Shown here in pieces: positions 1 to 7,364 of a DNA stretch of 64,000 nt. The stretch covers positions 62,001 through 126,000 of the forward strand of contig CAPAOV010000001.1 in the NCBI GenBank assembly GCA_948579355.1, read 5' to 3'. The notes beneath the pieces are model-generated. The model saw nothing but the letters and a program-made list of their open reading frames with translations. It was not told the origin of the DNA and made no database searches. A program made the position numbers and the translations under genes. Within the stretch, counting starts at the first letter, position 1. Each line of letters begins with the position of its first letter. Source of the DNA: an uncultured Eubacterium sp. GTDB lineage: Bacteria > Bacillota > Clostridia > Lachnospirales > Lachnospiraceae.

Positions 1-25
1 ATAAGTAACAAAAATACCTTCTCCC

Positions 26-60
26 AAAAGGGCAGCATCGTAAGCTGTCCTTTTGACTGT
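26..60 (+). terminator. Rho-independent terminator of the gene upstream of the window
   Basis: AAAAGGGCAGC (26-36) pairs with GCTGTCCTTTT (44-54) with one G-U pair, and further T residues follow. It closes a gene that lies left of the window and separates it from the amylase-family gene at 84. Confidence 0.65.
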
Positions 61-83
61 TTTTAGAGATAAAGGAGATCGAT

Positions 84-2132
84 ATGACTGAAAGTGTAAT
101 GAATAGAAAAGCTATTTTTAGTGACGGAACAGCCAATTTTGTATTTCCACCCGAGCCAAAGGCTTATGAAAGGGTTACCATACGTTGTCGTGTTGGGAAA
201 GATGATGTCGATTCTGTCACAGCGATTGTAGAAGAGAAACCATTTCCAATGACGAAGTGTGCTTCGACAGAGCATTTCGATATATATGAGGTTTCTCTTT
301 CGCTGCAGGAAAAGCAGATTGGATATCATTTCAAAATTACGAAAGGGCAGGAGAGCGTAATCTGTAACCGTCAGGGCGTTGTTGAACAGGTAAATCCTTA
401 TTTTAATTTTTGTATTATTCCAGGTTTTTCAACACCGTCATGGGCCAAAGGAGCAGTGATGTATCAGATTTTTGTCGACCGTTTTTGCAATGGCGACAGG
501 AGTAATGATGTAGTAGATAATGAATATACTTATATCGGGGAGCATGTCACAAGGGTGCGGGATTGGAACAAATTGCCCTCTTCGATGGATATTCGCAATT
601 TTTATGGTGGGGATTTAAAGGGGATTTGGCAGAAACTGGATTACTTGCAGGATTTAGGCGTAGAGGTATTGTATTTGAATCCTATTTTTGTGTCGCCTTC
701 CAATCATAAATACGATACGCAGGATTACGATTATATCGACCCGCATTATGGCGTTATTGTAGAAGATGGCGGCGAGCCGCTGGCGGAGAGCGATATGGAA
801 AATGCACATGCCAGTAAATATATTAAACGTGTGGTGAATATGAAAAATCTCGAGGCAAGCAACGAATTTTTTGCGGAGTTTGTCAAAGAAGTACACCGCA
901 GGGGAATGAAGATTATCCTTGACGGCGTATTCAATCACTGCGGTTCTTTTAACAAGTGGATGGACAGGGAAAAAATATATGATAAAGACGAATCCTACAA
1001 TAAAGGTGCATTTTTGCAGAAAGATAGCTTGTACCATGATTTTTTCCATTTTTATCCAGATGGCAGTTGGCCGGATAACACACATTATGACGCTTGGTGG
1101 GGGAATGATACGCTGCCAAAGCTCAACTATGAGGATTCGGAACATCTGGCAGATTATATACGCAAGATTGCCAAAAAATGGCTGTCGGAGCCATATAATA
1201 TAGACGGGTGGCGTCTGGACGTAGCTGCCGACTTAGGTAAGACAGAGGAGTATAATCACAAGTTTTGGAAAGAATTTCGCAAGGCTGTAAAGTCTGTCAA
1301 TCCGGATGCAATTATTCTGGCGGAACATTATGGGAACCCGTCGCCGTGGCTGGATGGCAGCCAGTGGGATACGGTCATGAACTATGATGCCTTTATGGAG
1401 CCGGTTGGCTGGTTTCTTACTGGAATGGAAAAGCACAGCGACGTGTATCGGGGAGATTTGGTTGGAAATGCGGACGCCTTTTTTACCGCAATGACGGATT
1501 TTAGCGCCCGGTTTACGGCGCCGACGGCACAGGCAGCGATGAATGAGTTATCCAATCATGACCATTCCCGTTTTCTTACACGTACGAATCGTGTGGTTGG
1601 CCGAATCGCTTTTTCCGGACCAATGGCGGCACAGGTTGGAATAAATCCGGCGGTTATGCGTCAGGCCGTTGTGATGCAGATGACATGGGTTGGCGCGCCG
1701 ACCGTTTATTATGGAGACGAGGCGGGCGTATGCGGATGGACGGACCCGGACAGCCGCAGAACATATCCGTGGGAAAATCAAGATAGGGAAATGCTTCTTT
1801 TTCACAAAGAGATGATACGAATACACAAAGATTATGAAGTGTTTAAAACAGGAAGCCTCATTTATCTTCATAGTGAGAAATCTTTGATTGTGTATGGCCG
1901 CTTTGATGGAAAAGATAAAGTTATCGTTGCCGTACAGGTTGGCGGTGAATCCCGTAATATAGAAGTCGATGCGTGGCGTCTGGGAATGCAGGACGGCGAG
2001 CAGATGTACTGTATGATGAGTACGTGGCAGAATGGTTATAGTATGGCGGCGTTTAGCAGTTATGTGCAGGATGGAAAAGTCACGATTTTTGTAGGCAAAA
2101 ACGGTGCGGCTGTCTGGAAGAATCTGAGCTAG
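84..2132 (+). CDS. GH13 alpha-amylase family enzyme (neopullulanase/cyclomaltodextrinase type)
   Basis: This is a 682-residue alpha-glucan hydrolase or transferase of glycoside hydrolase family 13. An N-terminal domain of about 120 residues of the carbohydrate-binding/beta-sandwich type precedes the barrel, which opens at WAKGAVMYQIFVDRF. All four GH13 regions are present: DGVFNHCG, DGWRLDVA with the nucleophile near D379, ILAEHYG with the acid/base near E414, and NHDHSR with the third Asp near D493. There is no signal peptide, so the enzyme should act in the cytoplasm on maltodextrins, cyclodextrins or glycogen breakdown products. Start ATG 84 follows an AAAGGAG site. A terminator follows directly, so it is probably transcribed alone. 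MalQ and GlgC/GlgD elsewhere in the window fit a shared glycogen/maltodextrin role. Exact linkage specificity cannot be read from the sequence. Confidence 0.9.
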   Translation: MTESVMNRKAIFSDGTANFVFPPEPKAYERVTIRCRVGKDDVDSVTAIVEEKPFPMTKCASTEHFDIYEVSLSLQEKQIGYHFKITKGQESVICNRQGVVEQVNPYFNFCIIPGFSTPSWAKGAVMYQIFVDRFCNGDRSNDVVDNEYTYIGEHVTRVRDWNKLPSSMDIRNFYGGDLKGIWQKLDYLQDLGVEVLYLNPIFVSPSNHKYDTQDYDYIDPHYGVIVEDGGEPLAESDMENAHASKYIKRVVNMKNLEASNEFFAEFVKEVHRRGMKIILDGVFNHCGSFNKWMDREKIYDKDESYNKGAFLQKDSLYHDFFHFYPDGSWPDNTHYDAWWGNDTLPKLNYEDSEHLADYIRKIAKKWLSEPYNIDGWRLDVAADLGKTEEYNHKFWKEFRKAVKSVNPDAIILAEHYGNPSPWLDGSQWDTVMNYDAFMEPVGWFLTGMEKHSDVYRGDLVGNADAFFTAMTDFSARFTAPTAQAAMNELSNHDHSRFLTRTNRVVGRIAFSGPMAAQVGINPAVMRQAVVMQMTWVGAPTVYYGDEAGVCGWTDPDSRRTYPWENQDREMLLFHKEMIRIHKDYEVFKTGSLIYLHSEKSLIVYGRFDGKDKVIVAVQVGGESRNIEVDAWRLGMQDGEQMYCMMSTWQNGYSMAAFSSYVQDGKVTIFVGKNGAAVWKNLS

Positions 2133-2146
2133 CCTGATGATTTTTT

Positions 2147-2177
2147 GAATGATACAATTTATGTATCATTCTTTTTA
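2147..2177 (+). terminator. Terminator of the GH13 gene
   Basis: GAATGATACA (2147-2156) and TGTATCATTC (2162-2171) form a perfect 10-bp stem with a 5-base loop, followed by five T. Confidence 0.85.
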
Positions 2178-2197
2178 CATAAAGAAATAACACGTGT

Positions 2198-2224
2198 TAA
2201 TGATTTATGTTTGTTATCCGATAT
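2198..2224 (+). promoter_or_regulatory. Possible sigma-28 (SigD-type) promoter
   Basis: TAAT, a 15-base spacer and TCCGATAT resemble the flagellar sigma consensus TAAA-15-GCCGATAA. It lies about 110 bases upstream of the small gene at 2335. The match is imperfect and no flagellar genes are in the window. Confidence 0.25.
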
Positions 2225-2334
2225 ACAGAGAAAGGTAACAGGTGCATAAGGTGTGCTGTTTTAAGTGTAAATAATTGTCCACATCACCTTTTGAATCTGA
2301 TATCTTTTAATATCAAAGAAAGGAGGATTCTACT

Positions 2335-2793
2335 ATGATGGGAATTAGCGGCGGAAGTATGAATGCGCTTTTAACTGCCGGCGCCAGAATGGAGCAGGCT
2401 TCCATGCAGGGGCGTGCAGCCAATAATGTGCGTGCCAATGCTAATATCCTGCGTTCTGAGATTAAGCAGGATGCCGGCCGAGGTGCAAGTGTGGAAAAGA
2501 AAGAAAACGCGTTGAAAGAAATGGAAGAGAAAGCTAACGCGGTCGAAAACACTCAATTTTCATCCCTGTCGGAGGTGAGAAAGTCAGTAGAGCAGGCAGC
2601 GGAAATCAATCGGCAGGAAGCAAAAGAAGAGGCAAAGAAAGCGCAAAAGAAACAGGAAGAGAAAGCAAAGGAGAAGAAAGCGGAGGAAACAAAGGAGGAA
2701 AAGACAACGAATGACAAAGCCCTGCATGAAACAGTAAACGAGGTTCAGGAGACAGAAAAGACATCCGTGGACCATGTAGACGTGTTGCTGTAA
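2335..2793 (+). CDS. Lys/Glu-rich coiled-coil small protein of unknown function
   Basis: I do not recognise a family for this 152-residue protein. The first 55 residues are Gly, Ala, Asn and Met rich and of mixed character. Residues about 55-130 are a highly charged run of Lys, Glu and Ala that should form a long helix or coiled coil. There is no signal peptide, membrane segment or cysteine. The start is firm: AAAGGAGG stands just ahead of ATG 2335, although ATG 2338 is also possible. It sits alone between two rho-independent terminators, so it is a single-gene unit. A weak sigma-28-like promoter upstream hints at a motility or surface link, but this is only inference. A structural or adaptor role is possible. 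Confidence 0.7.
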   Translation: MMGISGGSMNALLTAGARMEQASMQGRAANNVRANANILRSEIKQDAGRGASVEKKENALKEMEEKANAVENTQFSSLSEVRKSVEQAAEINRQEAKEEAKKAQKKQEEKAKEKKAEETKEEKTTNDKALHETVNEVQETEKTSVDHVDVLL

Positions 2794-2876
2794 ACAGGCA
2801 GACGGCTAAGTAAGAACGACGAAATATTTTGTCAAATTAGGCTACACATAAAGCAGTTTTAAATTGCTTGTGGGGG

Positions 2877-2907
2877 CGGCATAACTTGCGGGTTATGCCG
2901 TTTTTGT
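2877..2907 (+). terminator. Terminator after the coiled-coil gene
   Basis: CGGCATAAC (2877-2885) and GTTATGCCG (2892-2900) form a perfect 9-bp stem followed by five T. Confidence 0.85.
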
Positions 2908-2909
2908 TC

Positions 2910-2938
2910 TTGCCTTTTTTATTGTTTCATGTTATAAG
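2910..2938 (+). promoter_or_regulatory. Sigma-A promoter of the dihydrofolate reductase gene
   Basis: TTGCCT (2910-2915), a 17-base spacer and TATAAG (2933-2938) lie immediately after the preceding terminator and 55 bases before the chosen start. Confidence 0.5.
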
Positions 2939-2993
2939 GAAAGAACATTAAAATGTTATGCGGTTTTGTATCTTTTACAAGCGGGGGTATCCG

Positions 2994-3476
2994 ATGATAG
3001 AATATGAAATAAGAAAATATATTAGAAATGAACAGGGCGGGAACAATATCGCCATGATTGCCGCTATGGCAAAAAATCGCATCATAGGCAGAGACGGGAA
3101 AATACCGTGGGATTTGCCGGAGGACAGGGAGCACTTCAAACAGCTTACAATGGGGCATGTTATCGTGATGGGGCGGCGCACATACGAGGAAATTGGCCGG
3201 CCGCTGCCGGGGCGAATCACCTACGTCGTATCATCAAAACACAAAGTGGGAGAAAAAAACTGCCATACAGTAAAATCGTTGACGGAGGCGATTGCACATG
3301 CGGGGGAGACATATCCGCAAAAGAAAATATTTTTATGCGGCGGAAAACGAATCTATAGCGAGGGAATGGCTTTGGCGGGAGAGATTTATCTCACGGTTTT
3401 AAAAGAAGAAGTAGCAGGCGACACTTATTTTCCCCGATTAGGGGAGGAGTGGAGATTATGCAAAGGAGCAATTTAA
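2994..3476 (+). CDS. folA: Dihydrofolate reductase, C-terminally short
   Basis: The protein should reduce dihydrofolate to tetrahydrofolate with NADPH. Family features are clear: a first strand reading NIAMIAAMAKNRIIG, the W-x-LPED substrate region, the GRRTYEEIGRPLPGR loop, CGGKRIY of the nucleotide site, and a GDTYFP signature near the end. ATG 2994 (160 residues) is preferred. ATG 3054 would cut the first beta strand, and ATG 2958 has no ribosome site. An N-terminal extension of about 18 residues precedes the fold. The reading frame stops about 10 residues after GDTYFP, whereas usual DHFRs continue some 20 residues to build the last strand pair. The truncation point coincides with the start of the AT-rich island, so activity is uncertain. 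Its last bases hold the ribosome site of the phosphorylase remnant. Confidence 0.8.
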   Translation: MIEYEIRKYIRNEQGGNNIAMIAAMAKNRIIGRDGKIPWDLPEDREHFKQLTMGHVIVMGRRTYEEIGRPLPGRITYVVSSKHKVGEKNCHTVKSLTEAIAHAGETYPQKKIFLCGGKRIYSEGMALAGEIYLTVLKEEVAGDTYFPRLGEEWRLCKGAI

Positions 3477-3477
3477 T

Positions 3478-3634
3478 ATGCCGATATTTAAAAATGAGAG
3501 GTATCCTATTTGGGCAAGTGCTTTTTACGGCAGATTCTCTGGCAGATGTTGATGCACATGACACAAGAAATTGGGGGAATGACTATTTTGCAACAGCGAT
3601 GAAAATTGCGATGGAAGCAATAACGGAGGTGTAA
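3478..3634 (+). pseudogene. Internally deleted nucleoside phosphorylase remnant
   Basis: An AAAGGAG site at 3462-3468 still precedes ATG 3478. From there the frame reads MPIFKNERYPI, which resembles the start of PNP/uridine-phosphorylase-like proteins. After about 15 codons the similarity moves to another frame, giving FGQVLFTADSLADVDAHDT and then RNWGNDYFATAMKIAMEAI, which looks like the C-terminal end of the same kind of protein. The middle of roughly 200 residues is missing and the two parts are out of frame, so this is a dead gene. The family assignment rests on recalled N- and C-terminal patterns, not on an alignment. It sits 2 bases before the aminoglycoside adenylyltransferase and may once have been cotranscribed with it. 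Confidence 0.5.
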
Positions 3635-3636
3635 TT

Positions 3637-4494
3637 ATGAGAGCGGAAAACGAAATGTACGACCTTATTTTAAAGATTGCGAAAAATGATTCTAGAATTA
3701 AAGCTGTATATATGAATGGTTCAAGAACAAACGAAAATGTTCCCAAAGATATGTTTCAAGATTATGATATTGTTTATGTTGTGGAAGACATCAGAAGTTT
3801 TATAGAAGATAAAGAATGGATTAACCTTTTTGGAGAAATTCTTTATATGCAGTATCCGGATGAAAATCCATATTATCCAAGCGATAAGGAAAACTCATAT
3901 GGCTGGCTTATGCAATTTGTGGACGGAACCCGAATTGACTTAACTGTACAGTCTGTAAATTACGCATTACAACATATTCATGATGACAAGCTCTGCAAAA
4001 TTTTATTAGATAAAGAAAATATATTACCCCGAATAGAGAAGGCAACAGACCGTCAATATTGGGTAAAAATGCCTGTGAAAGAACAATATCGGGCAGTCTG
4101 TAATGACTTTTGGTGGTGTACTAATAATATAGCAAAAGGGTTGTGGCGAAAAGAGTTTCCCTATGTGCAAGATATGGCAAATTATGTAAGGGGCCAGCTT
4201 ATTACTATGTTGGATTGGAAAGCAGGTATTTTAACAGGATGGTCAATAAGCACTGGAAAATCATCAAAATACTTACACAAGTGGCTTTCGGAAAGAGAAT
4301 GGGAAATGTTTTTATCAACTTATTTTGATTGTAATGCAGATAATGCGTGTAAGTCTGTTTTTGAGATGTGTAAGTTATTTGAAAGTACGGCACAGTATGT
4401 TGGGGACAAGTTGGGATGGGAGTATAATGAAAAAGAGGGCAAAGCGGCATTGTCTTTCTTAGAATATACACATCAACTATCAAAAAGCAAATAA
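3637..4494 (+). CDS. aadE: Aminoglycoside 6-adenylyltransferase family protein (ANT(6)/AadE)
   Basis: The 285-residue product matches the ANT(6) streptomycin adenylyltransferase family, usually 280-300 residues. These enzymes transfer AMP from ATP to the 6-hydroxyl of streptomycin. The nucleotidyltransferase core is intact: MNGSR with the following acidic pair in FQDYDIVYVV, and the third carboxylate in DGTRIDLTV. The C-terminal helical half, including DFWWCTNNIAKGLWR and the YVRGQLITMLDW stretch, also fits. Start ATG 3637 follows GGAGGTG. It lies within an AT-rich island beside gene debris, which suggests acquisition by transfer. Chromosomal AadE-like proteins of gut Clostridia do not always give measurable resistance, so the phenotype is inferred. 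Confidence 0.85.
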   Translation: MRAENEMYDLILKIAKNDSRIKAVYMNGSRTNENVPKDMFQDYDIVYVVEDIRSFIEDKEWINLFGEILYMQYPDENPYYPSDKENSYGWLMQFVDGTRIDLTVQSVNYALQHIHDDKLCKILLDKENILPRIEKATDRQYWVKMPVKEQYRAVCNDFWWCTNNIAKGLWRKEFPYVQDMANYVRGQLITMLDWKAGILTGWSISTGKSSKYLHKWLSEREWEMFLSTYFDCNADNACKSVFEMCKLFESTAQYVGDKLGWEYNEKEGKAALSFLEYTHQLSKSK

Positions 4495-4508
4495 TTGCGT
4501 TTGATAGT
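4476..4508 (+). repeat. Inverted repeat spanning the aadE stop codon
   Basis: ACTATCAAAAAGCAA (4476-4490) pairs with TTGCGTTTGATAGT (4495-4508) with one bulge/mismatch, and the TAA stop lies in the 4-base loop. A T-run begins about a dozen bases later, so it is at best a weak terminator. Confidence 0.45.
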
Positions 4509-4544
4509 AAAAAGGTCAATTTTTTTGTTTTTTAGAGAAAAATC

Positions 4545-4573
4545 TTGATATTTTAATAAAAATGGAGTACACT
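4545..4573 (+). promoter_or_regulatory. Promoter of the orphan L10 leader
   Basis: TTGATA (4545-4550), a 17-base spacer and TACACT (4568-4573) place the start of transcription near 4580, just ahead of the conserved leader core. Confidence 0.6.
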
Positions 4574-4584
4574 ATTATACATAT

Positions 4585-4675
4585 AGTACCAAAGACAGTA
4601 GGTAGCTTAATAATATCCTACCGAGGGAAGTGAATTGTGCAGGGAGTAGGGTACTTGAAAGAGTGCCTCTTTTTT
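4585..4675 (+). ncRNA. Ribosomal protein L10 leader (rplJ-type attenuator), orphan
   Basis: The core ACCAAAGACAGTAGG (4588-4602), the GCTTAAT segment (4605-4611) and the closing strand CCTACCGAGG (4617-4626) are the conserved blocks of the L10 leader that normally precedes rplJ-rplL. CAGTAGG can pair with CCTACCG. A hairpin with a T-run follows at 4648-4675, as in an attenuator. No rplJ or rplL gene follows; the next genes are an unknown small protein and an HD phosphohydrolase. Known function: L10 or L10(L12)4 binds this RNA and represses. What it controls here is inference. Identification is by recall of the motif, not by a covariance search. Confidence 0.7.
4648..4675 (+). terminator. Attenuator/terminator hairpin of the L10 leader
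   Basis: GGTACT (4650-4655) pairs with AGTGCC (4662-4667), including one G-U pair, and a CTC-T6 tract follows. The stem is short, which suits conditional termination. Confidence 0.6.
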
Positions 4676-4764
4676 ATATCCTTTGTTGTACAAGCATTAT
4701 CGGCAGAAATTAGGCATAGATATGGTATAACATAATAATCTATGTTGTTAAGGGGGAACAGAAT

Positions 4765-5142
4765 ATGAGGATAGTATGTTCAAGACCGCCAATAAGTTCC
4801 TATAATTTTATGCGATATCTATGCGCATCATTAACGAAGAGCAAAAAAGTTATAATTGATTTGCAAATTATTGTTGAACATATATATAATTTTAAAACTG
4901 AAAATGAGCAATTGCAATATATGTTTGAAGATATTGAATTTCGTAAAGGAATTAATAATGTTACATCAAATGATATTGCAGAGGGAATTAATAATTTACA
5001 AACATTTGGGTTAGTGGGGAAACTAAATCCAAAGTATGAAAAATTAATTATATATTTAACAGAAGAAGAGGCAGATACTATTTTGGAAGAATGTGATGTG
5101 ACTGTAAGAGAGGCAATGATGCATTTGGCAGAATCATTTTAG
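4765..5142 (+). CDS. Small protein of unknown function upstream of the HD phosphohydrolase
   Basis: The 125-residue product is not one I recognise. Residues about 25-60 are helical and acidic, and residues about 65-105 (SNDIAEGINNLQTFGLV then KYEKLIIYLTEEE) have the helix-turn-helix then beta-hairpin rhythm of a winged helix. That is a fold guess only. There is no signal peptide or membrane segment. Start ATG 4765 follows AAGGGGGAA. The stop lies about 20 bases before the HD gene, so the two are almost surely one transcript. The gene is AT-rich like the rest of the island. A regulatory or partner subunit for the HD enzyme is the natural inference. Confidence 0.75.
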   Translation: MRIVCSRPPISSYNFMRYLCASLTKSKKVIIDLQIIVEHIYNFKTENEQLQYMFEDIEFRKGINNVTSNDIAEGINNLQTFGLVGKLNPKYEKLIIYLTEEEADTILEECDVTVREAMMHLAESF

Positions 5143-5164
5143 GATTGATATTGTGGAGGATAAA

Positions 5165-6895
5165 ATGGGGAAAATTAAAAACGTAATGCTTTCTCCAGAA
5201 TATAAACAAATAGAAGAGGATGTTGAGTCTTTTGTAGAAGACAGACTTAAAAATTATATTCCGGCAGATACAGGTAAAAAGACAATACATGACCCCGTTT
5301 GGGGTTCAATAGATTATTCTGAGTGGGAAATGCAACTTATCGATTCCCCTTTATTTCAAAGATTAAGAGATATAAATCAAGTGGGGTTGGCTATGCTCAC
5401 TTACCCTGCTGCACGACATTCCAGATTTGAGCATTCTTTGGGCGTGGCTTCTGCAGCAAAGATGATGTGTGAAAAAATTGATAAAAACTCAAAGAGCTTT
5501 ATGATTCCACACGAAATTAAGAATTGTATAATTTTGGCTGCTTTAGTCCATGATGTTGGTCATTGTTTTTATTCTCATTTATCTGAAACTATATATGGTG
5601 AGTTAGAAGCATTTACAAAATTGCGAAAAGTATTTTATGATGAGTTGGAATTGAAACCTAAGCCGCATGAAATATTATCTTTTATCATAGTTAATACCAA
5701 AACATTCAAAGATTTCTTTTTTGATAAAATAAACTATCCTGATAAGGGAAGTGTTAAGCGGTATTTGTTCCAAGATGTTGGTTGCATGATTATTGGACAG
5801 AATATTGAAAGGTCAAATAAAATTTATAGTTATCAGACGGCAATAATCAACGGACCTTTTGATGCGGATAAGTTGGATTACATAAAGAGAGATAGTCTTA
5901 CAGCAGGATTGGCTTTGCAATATGATATAGAAAGGTTGTTTACAAAGATTCAGGTTCATACCATACCGTCTGATAAAAACCTAATTGAAGATAGGTTGGT
6001 TATAAACTTTAATGGTATTACAGCGATTGAGGAATTGACATTCTGTAAAATTATGCTTTTTAGTTACATATATTATCATCAGAAAGTATTAATATCTGAA
6101 ACAATGATAAAAGATTATGCTTATGGTTTATATGAATTACATATTATTGATTCGTTTGCTGATTTTTTATCGTTTACAGATTCAGATATACTTAAGCTGG
6201 CTGAAAAGCAAAATGACGACAATCCATTTCCCGAATATGGTATGCTTAATTTAAAAGAATTGGCTGATAATATCAAGAATAGAAAATTACCGAAGAGATG
6301 CTTTGAAGTGTCACAGGCCAGTGTGATTCCATTAGAAGAGGAAATGGATGATAAAAGTGACAGTGCGGTAGCATATTGTCAAACTATAATGGAAAAAATG
6401 AAAGATGGTGAAACAGAATATACGGTTGAAAATTTAAGAGATGATATGATTCGATTTTCATCATCCATTATTCGGAAAAAGGAGGCCATTTTAGATAACT
6501 TAATTATTGATTTAAGAGATTTGACTTATACGGAGATGTTAGAAAAAAGGCGGGAATTTTATTATGAGCTTTTGAAAGAATATAAAAAAAGAGAAATGAA
6601 TGTTCATTTTACGCTATTTGATATTTATATTGTTTTTCCAAAGCTGGTTAATTATGGTTCCACAACAGATGCTGTTGTTTTGGGAAAAGACCAACAAAAA
6701 CTTATGACTATAAATGATTTTGTAAAATTGGATGATTGGGCGGGAAGCTTTAATTCTAATAAGTGGCGTGGTTATATCTTTGTCAGTAATAAAATTGATA
6801 TGGAGGTTGCATTTGAAGTTGCTGACAGATTAGTTTTGAAAGGGAAAGCGAAATTGAAAAACCCAATGGCATATTTAAAAGGTATTGATTATTAA
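5165..6895 (+). CDS. HD-domain phosphohydrolase (dNTPase/COG1078-like)
   Basis: This is a large HD-superfamily metal-dependent phosphohydrolase resembling the dGTPase/SAMHD1-like COG1078 group, whose members act on dNTPs or related nucleotides. Numbered from an upstream GTG at 5153, the metal ligands are intact: H94 in RHSRFEHSLGV, H133-D134 in ALVHDVGH, and the distal Asp in FDADKLDYIKRD near residues 237-242. The C-terminal 250 residues are not recognisable. ATG 5165 is preferred because GGAGGA stands 4 bases ahead; GTG 5153 would add four residues. It follows the small gene closely and is followed, with overlap, by a restriction-enzyme remnant. AT-rich codon use unlike the flanking genes points to acquisition. 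A defence role through nucleotide depletion is inference. The substrate is unknown. Confidence 0.8.
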   Translation: MGKIKNVMLSPEYKQIEEDVESFVEDRLKNYIPADTGKKTIHDPVWGSIDYSEWEMQLIDSPLFQRLRDINQVGLAMLTYPAARHSRFEHSLGVASAAKMMCEKIDKNSKSFMIPHEIKNCIILAALVHDVGHCFYSHLSETIYGELEAFTKLRKVFYDELELKPKPHEILSFIIVNTKTFKDFFFDKINYPDKGSVKRYLFQDVGCMIIGQNIERSNKIYSYQTAIINGPFDADKLDYIKRDSLTAGLALQYDIERLFTKIQVHTIPSDKNLIEDRLVINFNGITAIEELTFCKIMLFSYIYYHQKVLISETMIKDYAYGLYELHIIDSFADFLSFTDSDILKLAEKQNDDNPFPEYGMLNLKELADNIKNRKLPKRCFEVSQASVIPLEEEMDDKSDSAVAYCQTIMEKMKDGETEYTVENLRDDMIRFSSSIIRKKEAILDNLIIDLRDLTYTEMLEKRREFYYELLKEYKKREMNVHFTLFDIYIVFPKLVNYGSTTDAVVLGKDQQKLMTINDFVKLDDWAGSFNSNKWRGYIFVSNKIDMEVAFEVADRLVLKGKAKLKNPMAYLKGIDY

Positions 6896-7304
6896 AAACT
6901 GGCAGGCTCTTATAGGGGAACCTGCTAATTTTATATGGCAGAATCAATACCGCCAATTTACGAATGAAGAAAAAGAAATGCTGGCAGGTGCGTTGGGTAA
7001 CTTATTGCCATTGTCACAGAGCGTAAACTCCAGTTTACAGAATGACAGTTTTTATGATAAAAAAATAACCAAAGCTGGAAGACATAGTTATGAAAATGGT
7101 TGTCATTCTGAGATTGAAGTAGCTGGGAATAGTGAATGGACAGCAGAAGATATTTATGCGCGCAGTAAGAAACTCTTGCAGTTTATGGAAACCCGATGGG
7201 AGTTCAGTTTGAATAAAGAGCAGATGGATAAGCTGATTTATGTAAATTTTGCTATAGATGGCCGTGAGATTCCGGCAGAAATTCCAATTGAAGATAGCAT
7301 GTAA
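6885..7304 (+). pseudogene. C-terminal remnant of a GmrSD-type (DUF262/DUF1524) restriction protein
   Basis: An open frame of about 139 codons overlaps the end of the HD gene and has no ribosome site. It reads GALGNLLPLSQSVNSSLQND, then a GRHSYENGCHSEIEVA stretch, and then an EDIYARSKKLLQFMETRWEF helix. This is the pattern I recall for the C-terminal end of DUF1524 HNH nucleases of the GmrSD family, which cut glucosylated-hydroxymethylcytosine or otherwise modified phage DNA. The ParB-like DUF262 domain and the HNH histidine motif are missing, so no nuclease activity is expected. The gene was probably cut when the HD cassette arrived or by deletion. Translation by readthrough coupling is possible but unsupported. 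Confidence 0.55.
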
Positions 7305-7364
7305 TTACGGAACTGGTAAAGAGTACTTTGTCCGGCAGTGCGTCTGTCAGCAGGAGGGATTAGG

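Noticed and set aside
654..1145. Minus-strand open frame of 163 codons inside the GH13 gene
   Set aside because: It is a shadow of a clearly coding plus-strand gene and has no ribosome site or domain.
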